13,248 bases of DNA from a bacterium (GCA_021106915.1 JAIOTH010000076.1:1-13248), one strand, 5' to 3'; counted from the first letter of the stretch, positions 1 to 6,563 are shown. The notes: a model not told the origin generated them from the letters alone. Numbers and translations: made by a program.

Positions 1-17
1 ATAAAAAATGTAAATCT

Positions 18-47
18 TAAAGCTAAATTTTACAAAATTTAGCTTTA
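18..47 (-). terminator. Second terminator-like hairpin downstream of dnaN
   Basis: A near-perfect palindrome has 14-bp arms at 18-31 and 34-47 around a 2-nt centre. The minus-strand exit side is moderately T-rich. It lies about 50 bp past the dnaN stop, behind the first terminator, so it may be a back-up or may serve a converging gene outside the window. Confidence 0.6.
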
Positions 48-67
48 TTTAACAAGGTCAAGAAAAA

Positions 68-107
68 TAAACAATAAAATTGTAAAGTATTCCGATTTTA
101 TTGTTTA
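68..107 (-). terminator. dnaN intrinsic terminator overlapping the stop codon
   Basis: Perfect 13-bp arms at 68-80 and 95-107 surround a 14-nt loop. On the minus strand the stem is followed by TTTTTC. The dnaN stop codon (98-100) lies inside the upstream arm, so the terminator overlaps the last codons of the gene. Confidence 0.7.
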
Positions 108-1222
108 ATGGGCATTACTATATAAAGATAATTTGAATCTTGCTTTGATTTTATCAAACCAGCATTTTTATTATCAATGATTTCTAAAAAAATAGTTTCT
201 GATGAAATATTATTCAGACCATCTAAAATATAACGATAATTAAAAACAATTTCATTATCACTACCATCAATATTAGAATTCAAAATTGTCATTCCCTCTC
301 CTAATTGATCACTAGTTGAACTTAAAACAATTTCTCCTTTTTCTTTGACAATATTTATTTTAACATCATTAATTCCTGGTTTACAAAAAAGACTTACTTT
401 TTTAATGGCTTGGACAAACTCACTTACTTTTAACTCTGATGTTGTATTAGTATTTTTTGGAATAATTTGTTTATAATCTGGATAATTTCCTTCTACTAAG
501 CGAGAAACTAATTCTGTACCATTAACCTCAAACAATATTTGATTCTCATCAATGTGGAAATTAATATCATTTTCCGTTTCATCACCAATAATTCTTAGGA
601 GTTCATGAATAGTATCTGCTGGAATTATTAAATTGTTATTTGCTGAAGAGTTTTTTAATTCAATTACTTTTTCTGCCAAACGATAACTATCAGTTCCTAC
701 TAAAATTGCTTTTTTATCTTCAATTTTTAAAAATATTCCAGCAATTTCTGGTCTAGTACTATCAAAAGAAACTGCAAAAATTGTTTTTCGAAGAGCCTTT
801 TTAAAATCATTAGCATTAACAGTATAAGAATTTTTTTTATTTATATTTGGCAATAAAGGAAAATCTTCTGAACCTAAAGTGTTAATAGTTGTTTTATCTT
901 TAACACATTGAATTGTTAGTCTATTATTTTTTAATTCTAAAATTACATTATCTTTTGGTAATAAACTAACAAAATCAGTAATTAATTTAGCTTGCACTGT
1001 ACATTTTCCCGATTTTTCTATTTTTCCTCTAATTTTACAATTAATTCCAATTTCTAAATTAGTAGTAGTTAAAATTATTTGTCCATCTTTAGCTTCTATT
1101 AAAACATTATTTAAAATTGGTAAATTAGTATTTTTACCAGCTAAATGATTTACCATTTGTAGGCCTTTAATTAAATTTTCTTGTAGACAAATTATTTTTA
1201 AATTATTATTTGTTTCAGACAT
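98..1222 (-). CDS. dnaN: DNA polymerase III beta subunit (sliding clamp)
   Basis: The 374-residue product has the usual clamp length (three repeats of about 120 residues). The family is a ring-shaped homodimer that encircles DNA and tethers the replicative polymerase and repair partners. Visible hallmarks are the N-terminal segment with ATNLEIGI-type character (TTTNLEIGINCKIRG), the central DSYRLAEK segment, and a C-terminus ending YLYIVMPIKQ, which matches the usual YxxMPM(R/K) end. It sits directly downstream of dnaA on the same strand, as in most bacteria, but is separated by 319 bp that hold a DnaA-box array. The start at 1222 gives a standard N-terminus; no Shine-Dalgarno is visible before it. 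Two hairpin terminators follow. Identification is secure; nothing about the protein looks unusual. Confidence 0.97.
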   Translation of the reverse strand: MSETNNNLKIICLQENLIKGLQMVNHLAGKNTNLPILNNVLIEAKDGQIILTTTNLEIGINCKIRGKIEKSGKCTVQAKLITDFVSLLPKDNVILELKNNRLTIQCVKDKTTINTLGSEDFPLLPNINKKNSYTVNANDFKKALRKTIFAVSFDSTRPEIAGIFLKIEDKKAILVGTDSYRLAEKVIELKNSSANNNLIIPADTIHELLRIIGDETENDINFHIDENQILFEVNGTELVSRLVEGNYPDYKQIIPKNTNTTSELKVSEFVQAIKKVSLFCKPGINDVKINIVKEKGEIVLSSTSDQLGEGMTILNSNIDGSDNEIVFNYRYILDGLNNISSETIFLEIIDNKNAGLIKSKQDSNYLYIVMPIKQ

Positions 1223-1269
1223 ATGATTAATTTATAGTTATTGGCTTTTAAAAAAGATTAAAGTTTTAT

Positions 1270-1540
1270 AGGTTATTGTATTTTAATTAAATACTATATA
1301 TATAATTAATAATAATAATAAGTGTTGTGGAAACGTTGATAACTAGCTTTTGTTCTTTGTTTTAGGGATTTAAGCTTTAAAGAAAAAGTGTATATCTTTG
1401 TTTCTGCTTTGGGGGTAATTAAGTCCTAATTTAGACATTTCGTTTATTAACATTTTATAATAAGTTTATCCCCAAGGTTTTATAGAGTTTATCAACAAAC
1501 TATAGTAGAAATCAAGTTAGTTATTAACAGGTTATTAACA
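1270..1540. other. Origin of replication candidate (oriC), dnaA-dnaN intergenic
   Basis: Five DnaA-box-like 9-mers in the same orientation crowd the end near dnaA: TTATTAACA at 1444-1452, 1521-1529 and 1532-1540, TTATCCCCA at 1466-1474 and TTATCAACA at 1489-1497. The last two differ from consensus TTATCCACA at one position, the TTATTAACA copies at two. The other side (about 1270-1321) is almost pure A/T and contains five tandem TAA triplets at 1307-1321, which could be an unwinding element. Location between dnaA and dnaN is a classic origin position. The 1223-1541 gap holds no gene that I can support. Confidence 0.7.
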
Positions 1541-1541
1541 G

Positions 1542-2939
1542 TTAGCTATATAATCTTTCTTTTATCATTTGAATATCGTGTTTCATTTTTTCATTACTTT
1601 TTAGTTCTTCTTCTATTTTATTAAAACCATGGATAGCGGTAGTATGATCACGTCCGCCAATTTCATCACCGATACTAGGATAAGAACGATTTAACTCGGT
1701 ACGCATCAAATGCATACAAATTTGACGGGGAGTAACTAATTCTTTTTTTCGACAGGCTCCAATTATTTCATCGGATTTAATATCAAAATATTCGGCTACT
1801 ATTTTAATTATTTTTTTATTAGTAGGAGGAGCATCTTTTTCTTTGGCTTTCATGCCACTTAAAATTTCTTTAATTGATTCTGGGGTAATTTTTTGATTAT
1901 TTAATTGATGAATAGCAATTACTCTATTTAATGCTCCTTCTAATTCGCGAACATTATTATGAGCAATATTGGCAATAGTTGTGAGTATTTCTTCTGAAAT
2001 TTCCAGACTAATATTTTTTTCTTGGATTTTTGATTGTAAAATAGCTACTCTAGTTTCTAAATCAGGTGTACCAATGTCAGCAATCATACCACTTTCAAAG
2101 CGAGAGGTTAATCTTTTTTCTATGGCGGGTAGAGATTTTGGCGGACGATCAGAACTAATTACAATTTGTTTTTTAGATTGATATAAAACATTAAAAGTGT
2201 GAAAAAATTCTTCCTGAGTTCTTTCTTGGCCTTTCATAAATTGAATATCATCAACTAATAAGATATCTACTTCCCTATATTTTTTTTTAAAATTATCAAT
2301 ATTTCCAGATCTGATAGATTTTACATAATCATTGGTAAAATTTTCACTACTAATATAAATTAATTTTTTTTGTGGGTATTTTTTTTTAATATAATTACTA
2401 ATAGAATGCATTAAATGAGTTTTTCCCAAACCAACATCACCGTATAAAAATAGAGGATTATAGACCTTGCCTGGATTTTTGGCAGCAGCCATAGAAGCAG
2501 CTTTAGCCAATTCGTTTTGTTTTCCACTGATAAAATTTTCAAAATTATATTGAGGATTCAAAATAAAATTTTTAGAGTCGAAATTTTTAGAGTCGTTATT
2601 AGGATTTTGTTGTTGGTTGAGTATTTTATCAATAGTTTTTTTAGTCTTGGGGTTAATGTTGTTTTTTTTGGGTTTTTCTGGTTTAGCATTGTGAGAAATT
2701 TTAAAATTTAAGGTTTTTATTTTGTCATTATTTAAAACATTTTTTAAGGCCTCTAAAATATTTTTATTATACTTATTTTCTAACCATCTTTTGGTAAAAC
2801 CATTTGGTACGGCTATTAAAATATTTTCTTCTTTAATTTCTAGAATGTGGGTATTTTTAAACCAGGTAGTAAAGCTTGCCTTGGAGATAGTGAGTTCCAG
2901 CTCACCTAAAACTGCTTGCCAAATTTCGTTATAATCCAT
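1542..2939 (-). CDS. dnaA: Chromosomal replication initiator DnaA
   Basis: The 465-residue protein has the four DnaA domains. Domain I is about residues 1-80 (with W26 and the KRWLENKY helix). Domain II is a low-complexity linker, about 81-130, rich in N, K and Q. Domain III is the AAA+ ATPase with Walker A GDVGLGKT (167-174), Walker B LLVDD (227-231), a sensor-1 region (ISSDRPP, 261-267) and the arginine-bearing KRLTSRFESG (275-284). Domain IV is the DNA-binding domain with signature GGRDHTTAIHG (428-438). It binds DnaA boxes in ATP form and opens the origin, and candidate boxes lie on both sides of the gene. Walker A has Asp where most DnaA have a second Gly (GGVGLGKT). The linker carries an exact 15-bp tandem duplication (2566-2595). 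No clear Shine-Dalgarno or confident promoter was found upstream. Confidence 0.98.
   Translation of the reverse strand: MDYNEIWQAVLGELELTISKASFTTWFKNTHILEIKEENILIAVPNGFTKRWLENKYNKNILEALKNVLNNDKIKTLNFKISHNAKPEKPKKNNINPKTKKTIDKILNQQQNPNNDSKNFDSKNFILNPQYNFENFISGKQNELAKAASMAAAKNPGKVYNPLFLYGDVGLGKTHLMHSISNYIKKKYPQKKLIYISSENFTNDYVKSIRSGNIDNFKKKYREVDILLVDDIQFMKGQERTQEEFFHTFNVLYQSKKQIVISSDRPPKSLPAIEKRLTSRFESGMIADIGTPDLETRVAILQSKIQEKNISLEISEEILTTIANIAHNNVRELEGALNRVIAIHQLNNQKITPESIKEILSGMKAKEKDAPPTNKKIIKIVAEYFDIKSDEIIGACRKKELVTPRQICMHLMRTELNRSYPSIGDEIGGRDHTTAIHGFNKIEEELKSNEKMKHDIQMIKERLYS
2566..2595. repeat. Tandem 15-bp duplication inside dnaA domain II
   Basis: The 15-mer at 2566-2580 is repeated exactly at 2581-2595, giving DSKNF twice in a row in the protein. 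It lies in the disordered linker and keeps the frame. Confidence 0.9.
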
Positions 2940-3019
2940 TTTATTTTAGATGTCAGTCGTTTAATTACTTAAAGAGAGTTAATATAAAGTTTATATTAGA
3001 ATTAGTATTTGGCGACAGA

Positions 3020-3120
3020 CTTTTATTTGTTTAAATATATAACAATATTTTAACTTATTCATAGGGATAAGGGAATAGCTATAATAGTTTATAAATTGTG
3101 GATAAAAAGGGGATAAGTCT
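3020..3120. other. Second origin-like DnaA-box region, upstream of dnaA
   Basis: A perfect consensus DnaA box in reverse orientation (TGTGGATAA) sits at 3097-3105. It is flanked by weaker GGGATAA-type matches near 3063-3070 and 3110-3117 and by an A/T-rich stretch (about 3020-3056). Together with the array between dnaA and dnaN this resembles a bipartite origin bracketing dnaA, as described for Bacillus subtilis. Confidence 0.55.
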
Positions 3121-3179
3121 TAAGAGTATTTTTTATTCTTCTTTACTCCGTTATTTATTTGAAGTAATATTAAAGTAAT

Positions 3180-3300
3180 ATTAGAAATAGTTTAATTTTT
3201 TATTAATAGATTGGTTTTTTGGGAGAGTGTTGGGAGGTGTATTTCGGGATTTTTAGGTTTATTAGTTATTTATTTTATTTTTGAGAAATACAAGAAATTT
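3180..3300 (+). other. G-rich, cytosine-poor non-coding tract
   Basis: Over about 120 bases the plus strand has only two cytosines. It holds GGG at 3221-3223, 3232-3234 and 3246-3248 plus several GG. I see no ORF and no stable hairpin. It lies between the DnaA box region and the rpmH promoters. Function is unknown; a weak G-quadruplex or a remnant untranslated region is possible. Confidence 0.4.
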
Positions 3301-3332
3301 TATAAAGAATGGAATGGAGAAGTGTAAGACCC

Positions 3333-3361
3333 TTGAAATAATCTAATTACTATGTTATATT
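3333..3361 (+). promoter_or_regulatory. Distal rpmH promoter
   Basis: TTGAAA (3333-3338), a 17-nt spacer and TATATT (3356-3361), each one mismatch from the sigma70 consensus. It drives the rpmH-rnpA-yidD-yidC direction. Confidence 0.65.
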
Positions 3362-3397
3362 ATCTTCACGTTTGTAAAAGAGTATTAAAGTTATCAG

Positions 3398-3406
3398 TGT
3401 TATAAT
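3398..3406 (+). promoter_or_regulatory. Proximal rpmH extended -10 promoter
   Basis: TGtTATAAT is a perfect extended -10 at 3398-3406 with no good -35. Transcription would start about 17 nt before the rpmH ATG, giving a very short leader. Confidence 0.55.
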
Positions 3407-3428
3407 TTTAAATTTTAAACTAATTATT

Positions 3429-3578
3429 ATGCCAAAAAGAACATATCAGCCAAAAAAGAAGAAAAGACTTAGAAAGCACGGTTTTATGCATAGAATGTCT
3501 TCTAAAGGTGGTAAAAAAATTTTAAGTAAAAGAAGAGCAAAGGGTAGAAAGAGTCTAGCTGTTTCTAAAAAGAAGTAA
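3429..3578 (+). CDS. rpmH: 50S ribosomal protein L34
   Basis: The 49-residue basic peptide starts MPKRTYQPKKKKRLRKHGF and continues with HRMSSKGGK, then LSKRRAKGRKSLAVS. This matches L34 along its whole length (KRTxQP, HGFxxRM, RRxKGRxxL). L34 is a small structural protein of the large ribosomal subunit. The gene is next to dnaA, divergent from it and directly before rnpA, which is its conserved bacterial position. The ATG at 3429 is the only sensible start; no Shine-Dalgarno precedes it. Two promoters lie upstream. The C-terminus has a few extra lysines compared with the 44-46 residues common in other phyla. Confidence 0.97.
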   Translation: MPKRTYQPKKKKRLRKHGFMHRMSSKGGKKILSKRRAKGRKSLAVSKKK

Positions 3579-3598
3579 TTAAACGAATTTATTCAAAT

Positions 3599-3674
3599 AA
3601 TACTAATATACTAATAGATTTATGTTATTAATGATATTAGTATATTAGAATCATCTATTAGTATAATTAGTATA
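3599..3674 (+). promoter_or_regulatory. Alternative hairpins in the rpmH-rnpA gap
   Basis: The left arm (3599-3619) can pair with two competing downstream arms. One pairing is a perfect 14-bp stem of 3603-3616 with 3635-3648. The other is a longer stem of 3599-3619 with 3653-3674 that has one extra base. The second arm ends only 3 nt before the rnpA ATG. The two pairings exclude each other. No T-run follows either, so control of translation or RNA processing is more likely than termination. Confidence 0.6.
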
Positions 3675-3677
3675 AGT

Positions 3678-4016
3678 ATGATTGCTAAAAAATTTCGTTT
3701 AAAAAGTAGAAAAGATTTTGATCAAATATTAAAATCTAAAAATAAATTTTATTCTCAGAACTTGGTGCTAAAGTTTTCCAAAAACGATTTAGATCTAAGT
3801 CGTTTTTCAGTTGTGGTTTCTAAAAAAATTTCTAAAAAAGCTGTTGATCGTAATTTAATTCGAAGAAGAGTTTATGAAATTATTAGATTAAATATGGATA
3901 AGATAAAAAAAGGCTGGGATCTTATTATTTTTTCTAAAAAAGCAGTTTTAAATTTAGATTATTCAGAAATTGAAAAAGAATTATTTTACATACTAAAGAA
4001 AGCGAATTTGTTATGA
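3678..4016 (+). CDS. rnpA: Ribonuclease P protein component
   Basis: The 112-residue basic protein starts with the typical FRLKSRKDFDQIL and contains the RNR signature RNLIRRRVYEIIR (58-70), preceded by the FSVVVSKKISKKAV strand. The family binds the RNase P RNA and helps it recognise the 5' leader of pre-tRNA. Length is normal for the family. It is the second gene of the rpmH operon, 99 bp behind rpmH, and the gap holds competing inverted repeats. The stop is TGA. No Shine-Dalgarno is seen and the ATG falls directly behind a predicted stem. Confidence 0.96.
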   Translation: MIAKKFRLKSRKDFDQILKSKNKFYSQNLVLKFSKNDLDLSRFSVVVSKKISKKAVDRNLIRRRVYEIIRLNMDKIKKGWDLIIFSKKAVLNLDYSEIEKELFYILKKANLL

Positions 4017-4061
4017 AGTCTATTAGATAGTAGAGTTTGTACAAAAATTAATTAAGATTAT

Positions 4062-4331
4062 ATGGAGAAAGAATTAAAAATAATTTTATTTAAGTGGTTA
4101 AAGAAAATAGTTTTATTTTTGATTCGGCTTTATCAAAAAACGTTATCTCCCGATTCTGGTTGGTGGTCATATAAAAATCCTCACGGACATTGTCGTTTTT
4201 ATCCAAGTTGTTCGGAATATACTTATCAAGCAATTGAAAAATATGGTATCCTAAAGGGGTGCTGGAAAGGGTCGAAAAGAATTTTAAGATGTAATCCTTT
4301 TTCTCGAGGAGGTTATGACCCTGTAGATTAA
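4062..4331 (+). CDS. yidD: Membrane protein insertion efficiency factor YidD
   Basis: The 89-residue protein has the YidD core: LIRLYQKTLSP (20-30), then HCRFYPSCSEYTYQAIEKYG (43-62) with Cys44 and Cys50, then GCWKGSKRILRCNPFSRGGYDPV with Cys67 and Cys77. The short hydrophobic N-terminal segment (about 8-22) suggests membrane association by an amphipathic or short helix. YidD is a small membrane-associated factor that aids YidC-dependent insertion in Escherichia coli. Its place between rnpA and yidC is the conserved one. It begins 45 bp after the rnpA stop, without a visible Shine-Dalgarno. Confidence 0.96.
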   Translation: MEKELKIILFKWLKKIVLFLIRLYQKTLSPDSGWWSYKNPHGHCRFYPSCSEYTYQAIEKYGILKGCWKGSKRILRCNPFSRGGYDPVD

Positions 4332-4360
4332 TAGTTCGATAAATTTAATAATATTAACAA

Positions 4361-4411
4361 ACCCTAGTTAAATAATCAATTTTTATGGATTTATTTAACG
4401 GGGTAAATAAA
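4361..4411 (+). promoter_or_regulatory. Nested inverted repeats directly upstream of yidC
   Basis: GTTAAATAA (4367-4375) pairs with TTATTTAAC (4391-4399) over a 15-nt loop, and ACCC/GGGT (4361-4364/4401-4404) extends the stem past a small bulge. The right half can instead fold alone as TTTATTTA/TAAATAAA (4390-4397/4404-4411) with an ACGGGG loop. The second hairpin ends 4 nt before the yidC ATG. The two folds compete. No T-run follows, so it is not a normal terminator. Confidence 0.5.
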
Positions 4412-4415
4412 AAAT

Positions 4416-5216
4416 ATGGGAGATTTGTTTTTTACAATTTTGTACCAGCCAATATTCAACTTATTAGTTTTCTTTTATAATTTAGTTCCAGATATTGGAA
4501 TTTCCATAATAATTATTACTATATTTGTAAAAATTATTATGTGGCCTTTGTCTCGAAAATCTTTAAGATCGCAACGAGCTTTACAAACTCTTCAGCCAAA
4601 ATTAGATGCTTTGAAAGAAAAATATAAAGATAGCAAAGAGAAGCTGGGAGCAGCTACTATGGAATTGTATAAAAAGGAAAAGATTAATCCTCTTTCTTCT
4701 TGTTTGCCAATGTTAATTCAGTTGCCAATTATTTGGGCTATGTTTAAGGTTTTTAGAAATGGTTTAATAAGCACAGATTTTAGTATTTTATATAGCTTTG
4801 TTTCTAATCCAGAAATTATCAATCCGTTGACACTTGGATTTTTAGATCTTTCTCGTCCCCAAATAGCTTTAGGTGTTTTAGCTGGTGCCGCTCAATTTTG
4901 GCATACTAGGATTTTAATGGCTAAAAAGAAAAAGAATGGACATAATGTTAATAGTAAAAAAGATCCAGCTATGACAGAAATAATGAGTAAGCAGATGATG
5001 TATTTTATGCCAGTTTTGACTATCGCTTTTAGTGCTTATTTGCCAGGCGCTTTAGCTCTTTATTGGTTAATAACTACTCTTTTCAGTGTAGTAGAGCAAC
5101 ATTTTGTTAATGAATCCATGAGAGAAGAAGCTTTGGAAATGTCTGGTAGTTCTAATAAAGAAAAAGAAGTTATTGATATTCCTTCTAAACCAGAAAGTGA
5201 GAGTGATAAGAAATAA
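4416..5216 (+). CDS. yidC: Membrane protein insertase YidC/Oxa1/SpoIIIJ family
   Basis: The 266-residue form lacks the large periplasmic domain of proteobacterial YidC and resembles the Gram-positive/Oxa1 type. Predicted membrane segments are about 28-46, 95-115, 146-165, and two near 192-228. They are joined by the conserved cytoplasmic coiled hairpin (QRALQTLQPKLDALKEKYKD onward). The motif NPLSSCLPMLIQLPIIWAMF (91-110) is typical. The residue usually given as the conserved groove arginine appears as Lys39 (TIFVKIIMWPL), keeping the charge. The hydrophilic tail (about 230-266) may contact the ribosome. It inserts membrane proteins with or without Sec. It is last in the rpmH operon; the commonly following jag gene is absent. 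No N-terminal lipobox is seen. Confidence 0.95.
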   Translation: MGDLFFTILYQPIFNLLVFFYNLVPDIGISIIIITIFVKIIMWPLSRKSLRSQRALQTLQPKLDALKEKYKDSKEKLGAATMELYKKEKINPLSSCLPMLIQLPIIWAMFKVFRNGLISTDFSILYSFVSNPEIINPLTLGFLDLSRPQIALGVLAGAAQFWHTRILMAKKKKNGHNVNSKKDPAMTEIMSKQMMYFMPVLTIAFSAYLPGALALYWLITTLFSVVEQHFVNESMREEALEMSGSSNKEKEVIDIPSKPESESDKK

Positions 5217-5236
5217 TTTTTTTGTCATCCGAATAA

Positions 5237-5292
5237 TGTCATCCTGAACTTGATTCAGGATCTCGAGATTCCGGGTCAAGCCCGGAATGACA
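5237..5292. repeat. Dispersed cruciform repeat (REP-like)
   Basis: Outer arms TGTCAT (5237-5242) and ATGACA (5287-5292) enclose two perfect hairpins, TCCTGAA/TTCAGGA (5242-5248/5254-5260) and ATTCCGGG/CCCGGAAT (5268-5275/5281-5288). A partial copy of the left end (TGTCATCC) is at 5223-5230. It is far more GC-rich than its surroundings. From general knowledge, similar CATCCTGAACTTG/TTCAGGATC repeats are dispersed in many bacterial genomes. It sits right behind yidC and may help terminate or stabilise the transcript. Confidence 0.75.
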
Positions 5293-5319
5293 ATATCGTG
5301 ATGATATTATTTAGAAATT

Positions 5320-5347
5320 AAAATCTCTGCTTTAAAGCAGAGATTTT
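5320..5347. terminator. Bidirectional terminator between yidC and the DAGK-like gene
   Basis: A perfect 28-bp palindrome with 14-bp arms is centred on CTTTAAAG and bounded by A- and T-runs on both sides. It separates convergent genes, so it can end transcripts from either side. Confidence 0.85.
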
Positions 5348-5367
5348 TAAATAGATAAATAATTTGT

Positions 5368-6093
5368 TTAGAATTTTCTTTCACTACCTACAATTACATT
5401 TAATTTTTCAGTAGCAATATTGACAGTAGCTGGAGTGTTTAGAGATTGGAATTCATCAAAAATAATAGTTCGTGGTTCAGAAAGAGAATTTATTACTACC
5501 TTTTTGGTGGTAAATAAACTGTGAGTATTATTTTTGTTAAAAAAATTACCTGGTTTCTCAATAAATAATTCTAAAATACCATCAGTAGGATTTGTTTCTT
5601 GTTTTTCAATGTCTAAATTTTTGATGATAATTTTATTATGGTTCTCGGTTTTGATTTTAAAGTCCTCTATTTTTAATTCAATATCTTGAGCGTTTTCTAT
5701 GATGATTGAATTGATAAAAAACTTTTGATTTATTTTTCCAATATCTATTTTTTTAATAATTCGACCGCTGAGAATGTTACAAGATAATTCGCCAATTGGA
5801 ATTCCAAATATTTCAGCAAAGGCACTTTTTTCAATGGGAATATAACCAATTAAAACATCATTTTTAATAGCGCTTTCAATAACAGAATTAAAAGTTTTAT
5901 CATTACCAACTACAACTATAGTGTGTGCTCCTTTTTCAACTTCTTCACGAACAATTTCATTAATATTTTTTAGCATATTAAGTCGCAATATTTTTCCTTT
6001 GATGTCTAAATCAATAATTCGACTCTCTATTTTAATGAGTATTTTTTGGTATTTTTTTTCTTTTAAACAAGAATCGTATATATAAAGATACAT
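5368..6093 (-). CDS. DAGK-fold (diacylglycerol/lipid kinase-like) protein with degenerate active-site motif
   Basis: The 241-residue protein follows the order of the diacylglycerol kinase catalytic family. A beta strand plus glycine loop HTIVVVGNDKTFNSVI (57-72) stands where the family has GGDGTxxxV. PIEKSAFAEIFGIP (86-99) stands where it has PxGTxNDFAxxLGIP. IDIGKINQKFFINS (117-129) resembles the start of the second domain, and a C-terminal segment (214-238) resembles the closing DGE-to-end part. The nucleotide-binding GGDGT has become GNDKT and GTxND has become EKSAF, so ATP-dependent kinase activity may be lost or altered. The second domain is also short. It lies 35 bp behind the bactofilin gene on the same strand, probably one transcript. 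The family assignment is inference from motif order; substrate is unknown. Confidence 0.65.
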   Translation of the reverse strand: MYLYIYDSCLKEKKYQKILIKIESRIIDLDIKGKILRLNMLKNINEIVREEVEKGAHTIVVVGNDKTFNSVIESAIKNDVLIGYIPIEKSAFAEIFGIPIGELSCNILSGRIIKKIDIGKINQKFFINSIIIENAQDIELKIEDFKIKTENHNKIIIKNLDIEKQETNPTDGILELFIEKPGNFFNKNNTHSLFTTKKVVINSLSEPRTIIFDEFQSLNTPATVNIATEKLNVIVGSERKF

Positions 6094-6128
6094 GCTTTTT
6101 TATTTAATTTTAGGAGATAGCTTTTTAA

Positions 6129-6563
6129 TTAATCAGTCATTTTTTCGGATTCAGAAGAAACAATAATTTTATTTTTTTTAGTAGTGTTACCTTTTTCGTA
6201 GAGAGCTTTGCTAGGATTAGTTCCGATATTAATTTTACCGTTTATCTGGCAACCAGCTTCAACAGCAATAGATTGAGCTTTAATGTCGCCATTAATGATG
6301 GCTGTTTTAGCTACGTCTAAAGAGTCGTTAATGTTGATATTCCCTTTTACAAGACCAGAAATAAAGGCGCTACTAGCTTTTATATTAGCATTAATTTCAG
6401 CTTTTTCTCCTACCAAGACATGACCATCAGTGTTAAGGTTGCCGTTTAATTTTCCTTCAATTATTACATTTCCATGACCGTTAAATTCACCTTCAACCAT
6501 AACTGATTCACCAATGATAGTTTCAGTGTCTTTAATGTTTTTAGGGGTTTCGTTTTTAAACAT
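6129..6563 (-). CDS. Bactofilin (polymer-forming cytoskeletal protein)
   Basis: The 144-residue protein has a short disordered N-terminus (1-15), a core of about 18-115 built of short glycine-spaced strands (for example VEGEFNGHGNVIIEGKLNGN, then NINDSLDVAKTAIINGDIKA), and a polar charged tail. This is the right-handed beta-helix pattern of bactofilins (DUF583), which polymerise without nucleotide into filaments and often organise cell-wall enzymes or cell shape at the membrane. Length is normal. It is first in a probable two-gene unit with the DAGK-fold gene. A promoter lies about 80-110 bp upstream, touching the edge of MITE copy A. No Shine-Dalgarno is visible. Confidence 0.9.
   Translation of the reverse strand: MFKNETPKNIKDTETIIGESVMVEGEFNGHGNVIIEGKLNGNLNTDGHVLVGEKAEINANIKASSAFISGLVKGNININDSLDVAKTAIINGDIKAQSIAVEAGCQINGKINIGTNPSKALYEKGNTTKKNKIIVSSESEKMTD

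Noticed and set aside
46..62. Another MITE terminus at TTTAACAAGGTCAA
   Set aside because: The match is about 14 bp but the adjoining sequence does not resemble the element; may be chance or a very old remnant.
1969..2934. Plus-strand open frames of 64-70 codons opposite dnaA
   Set aside because: They are antisense shadows of dnaA, with low-complexity translations and no start signals.
5067..5279. Minus-strand open frame of 70 codons over the yidC end
   Set aside because: It is read through the REP-like repeat (giving the typical NQVQDD-like peptide) and the antisense of yidC.
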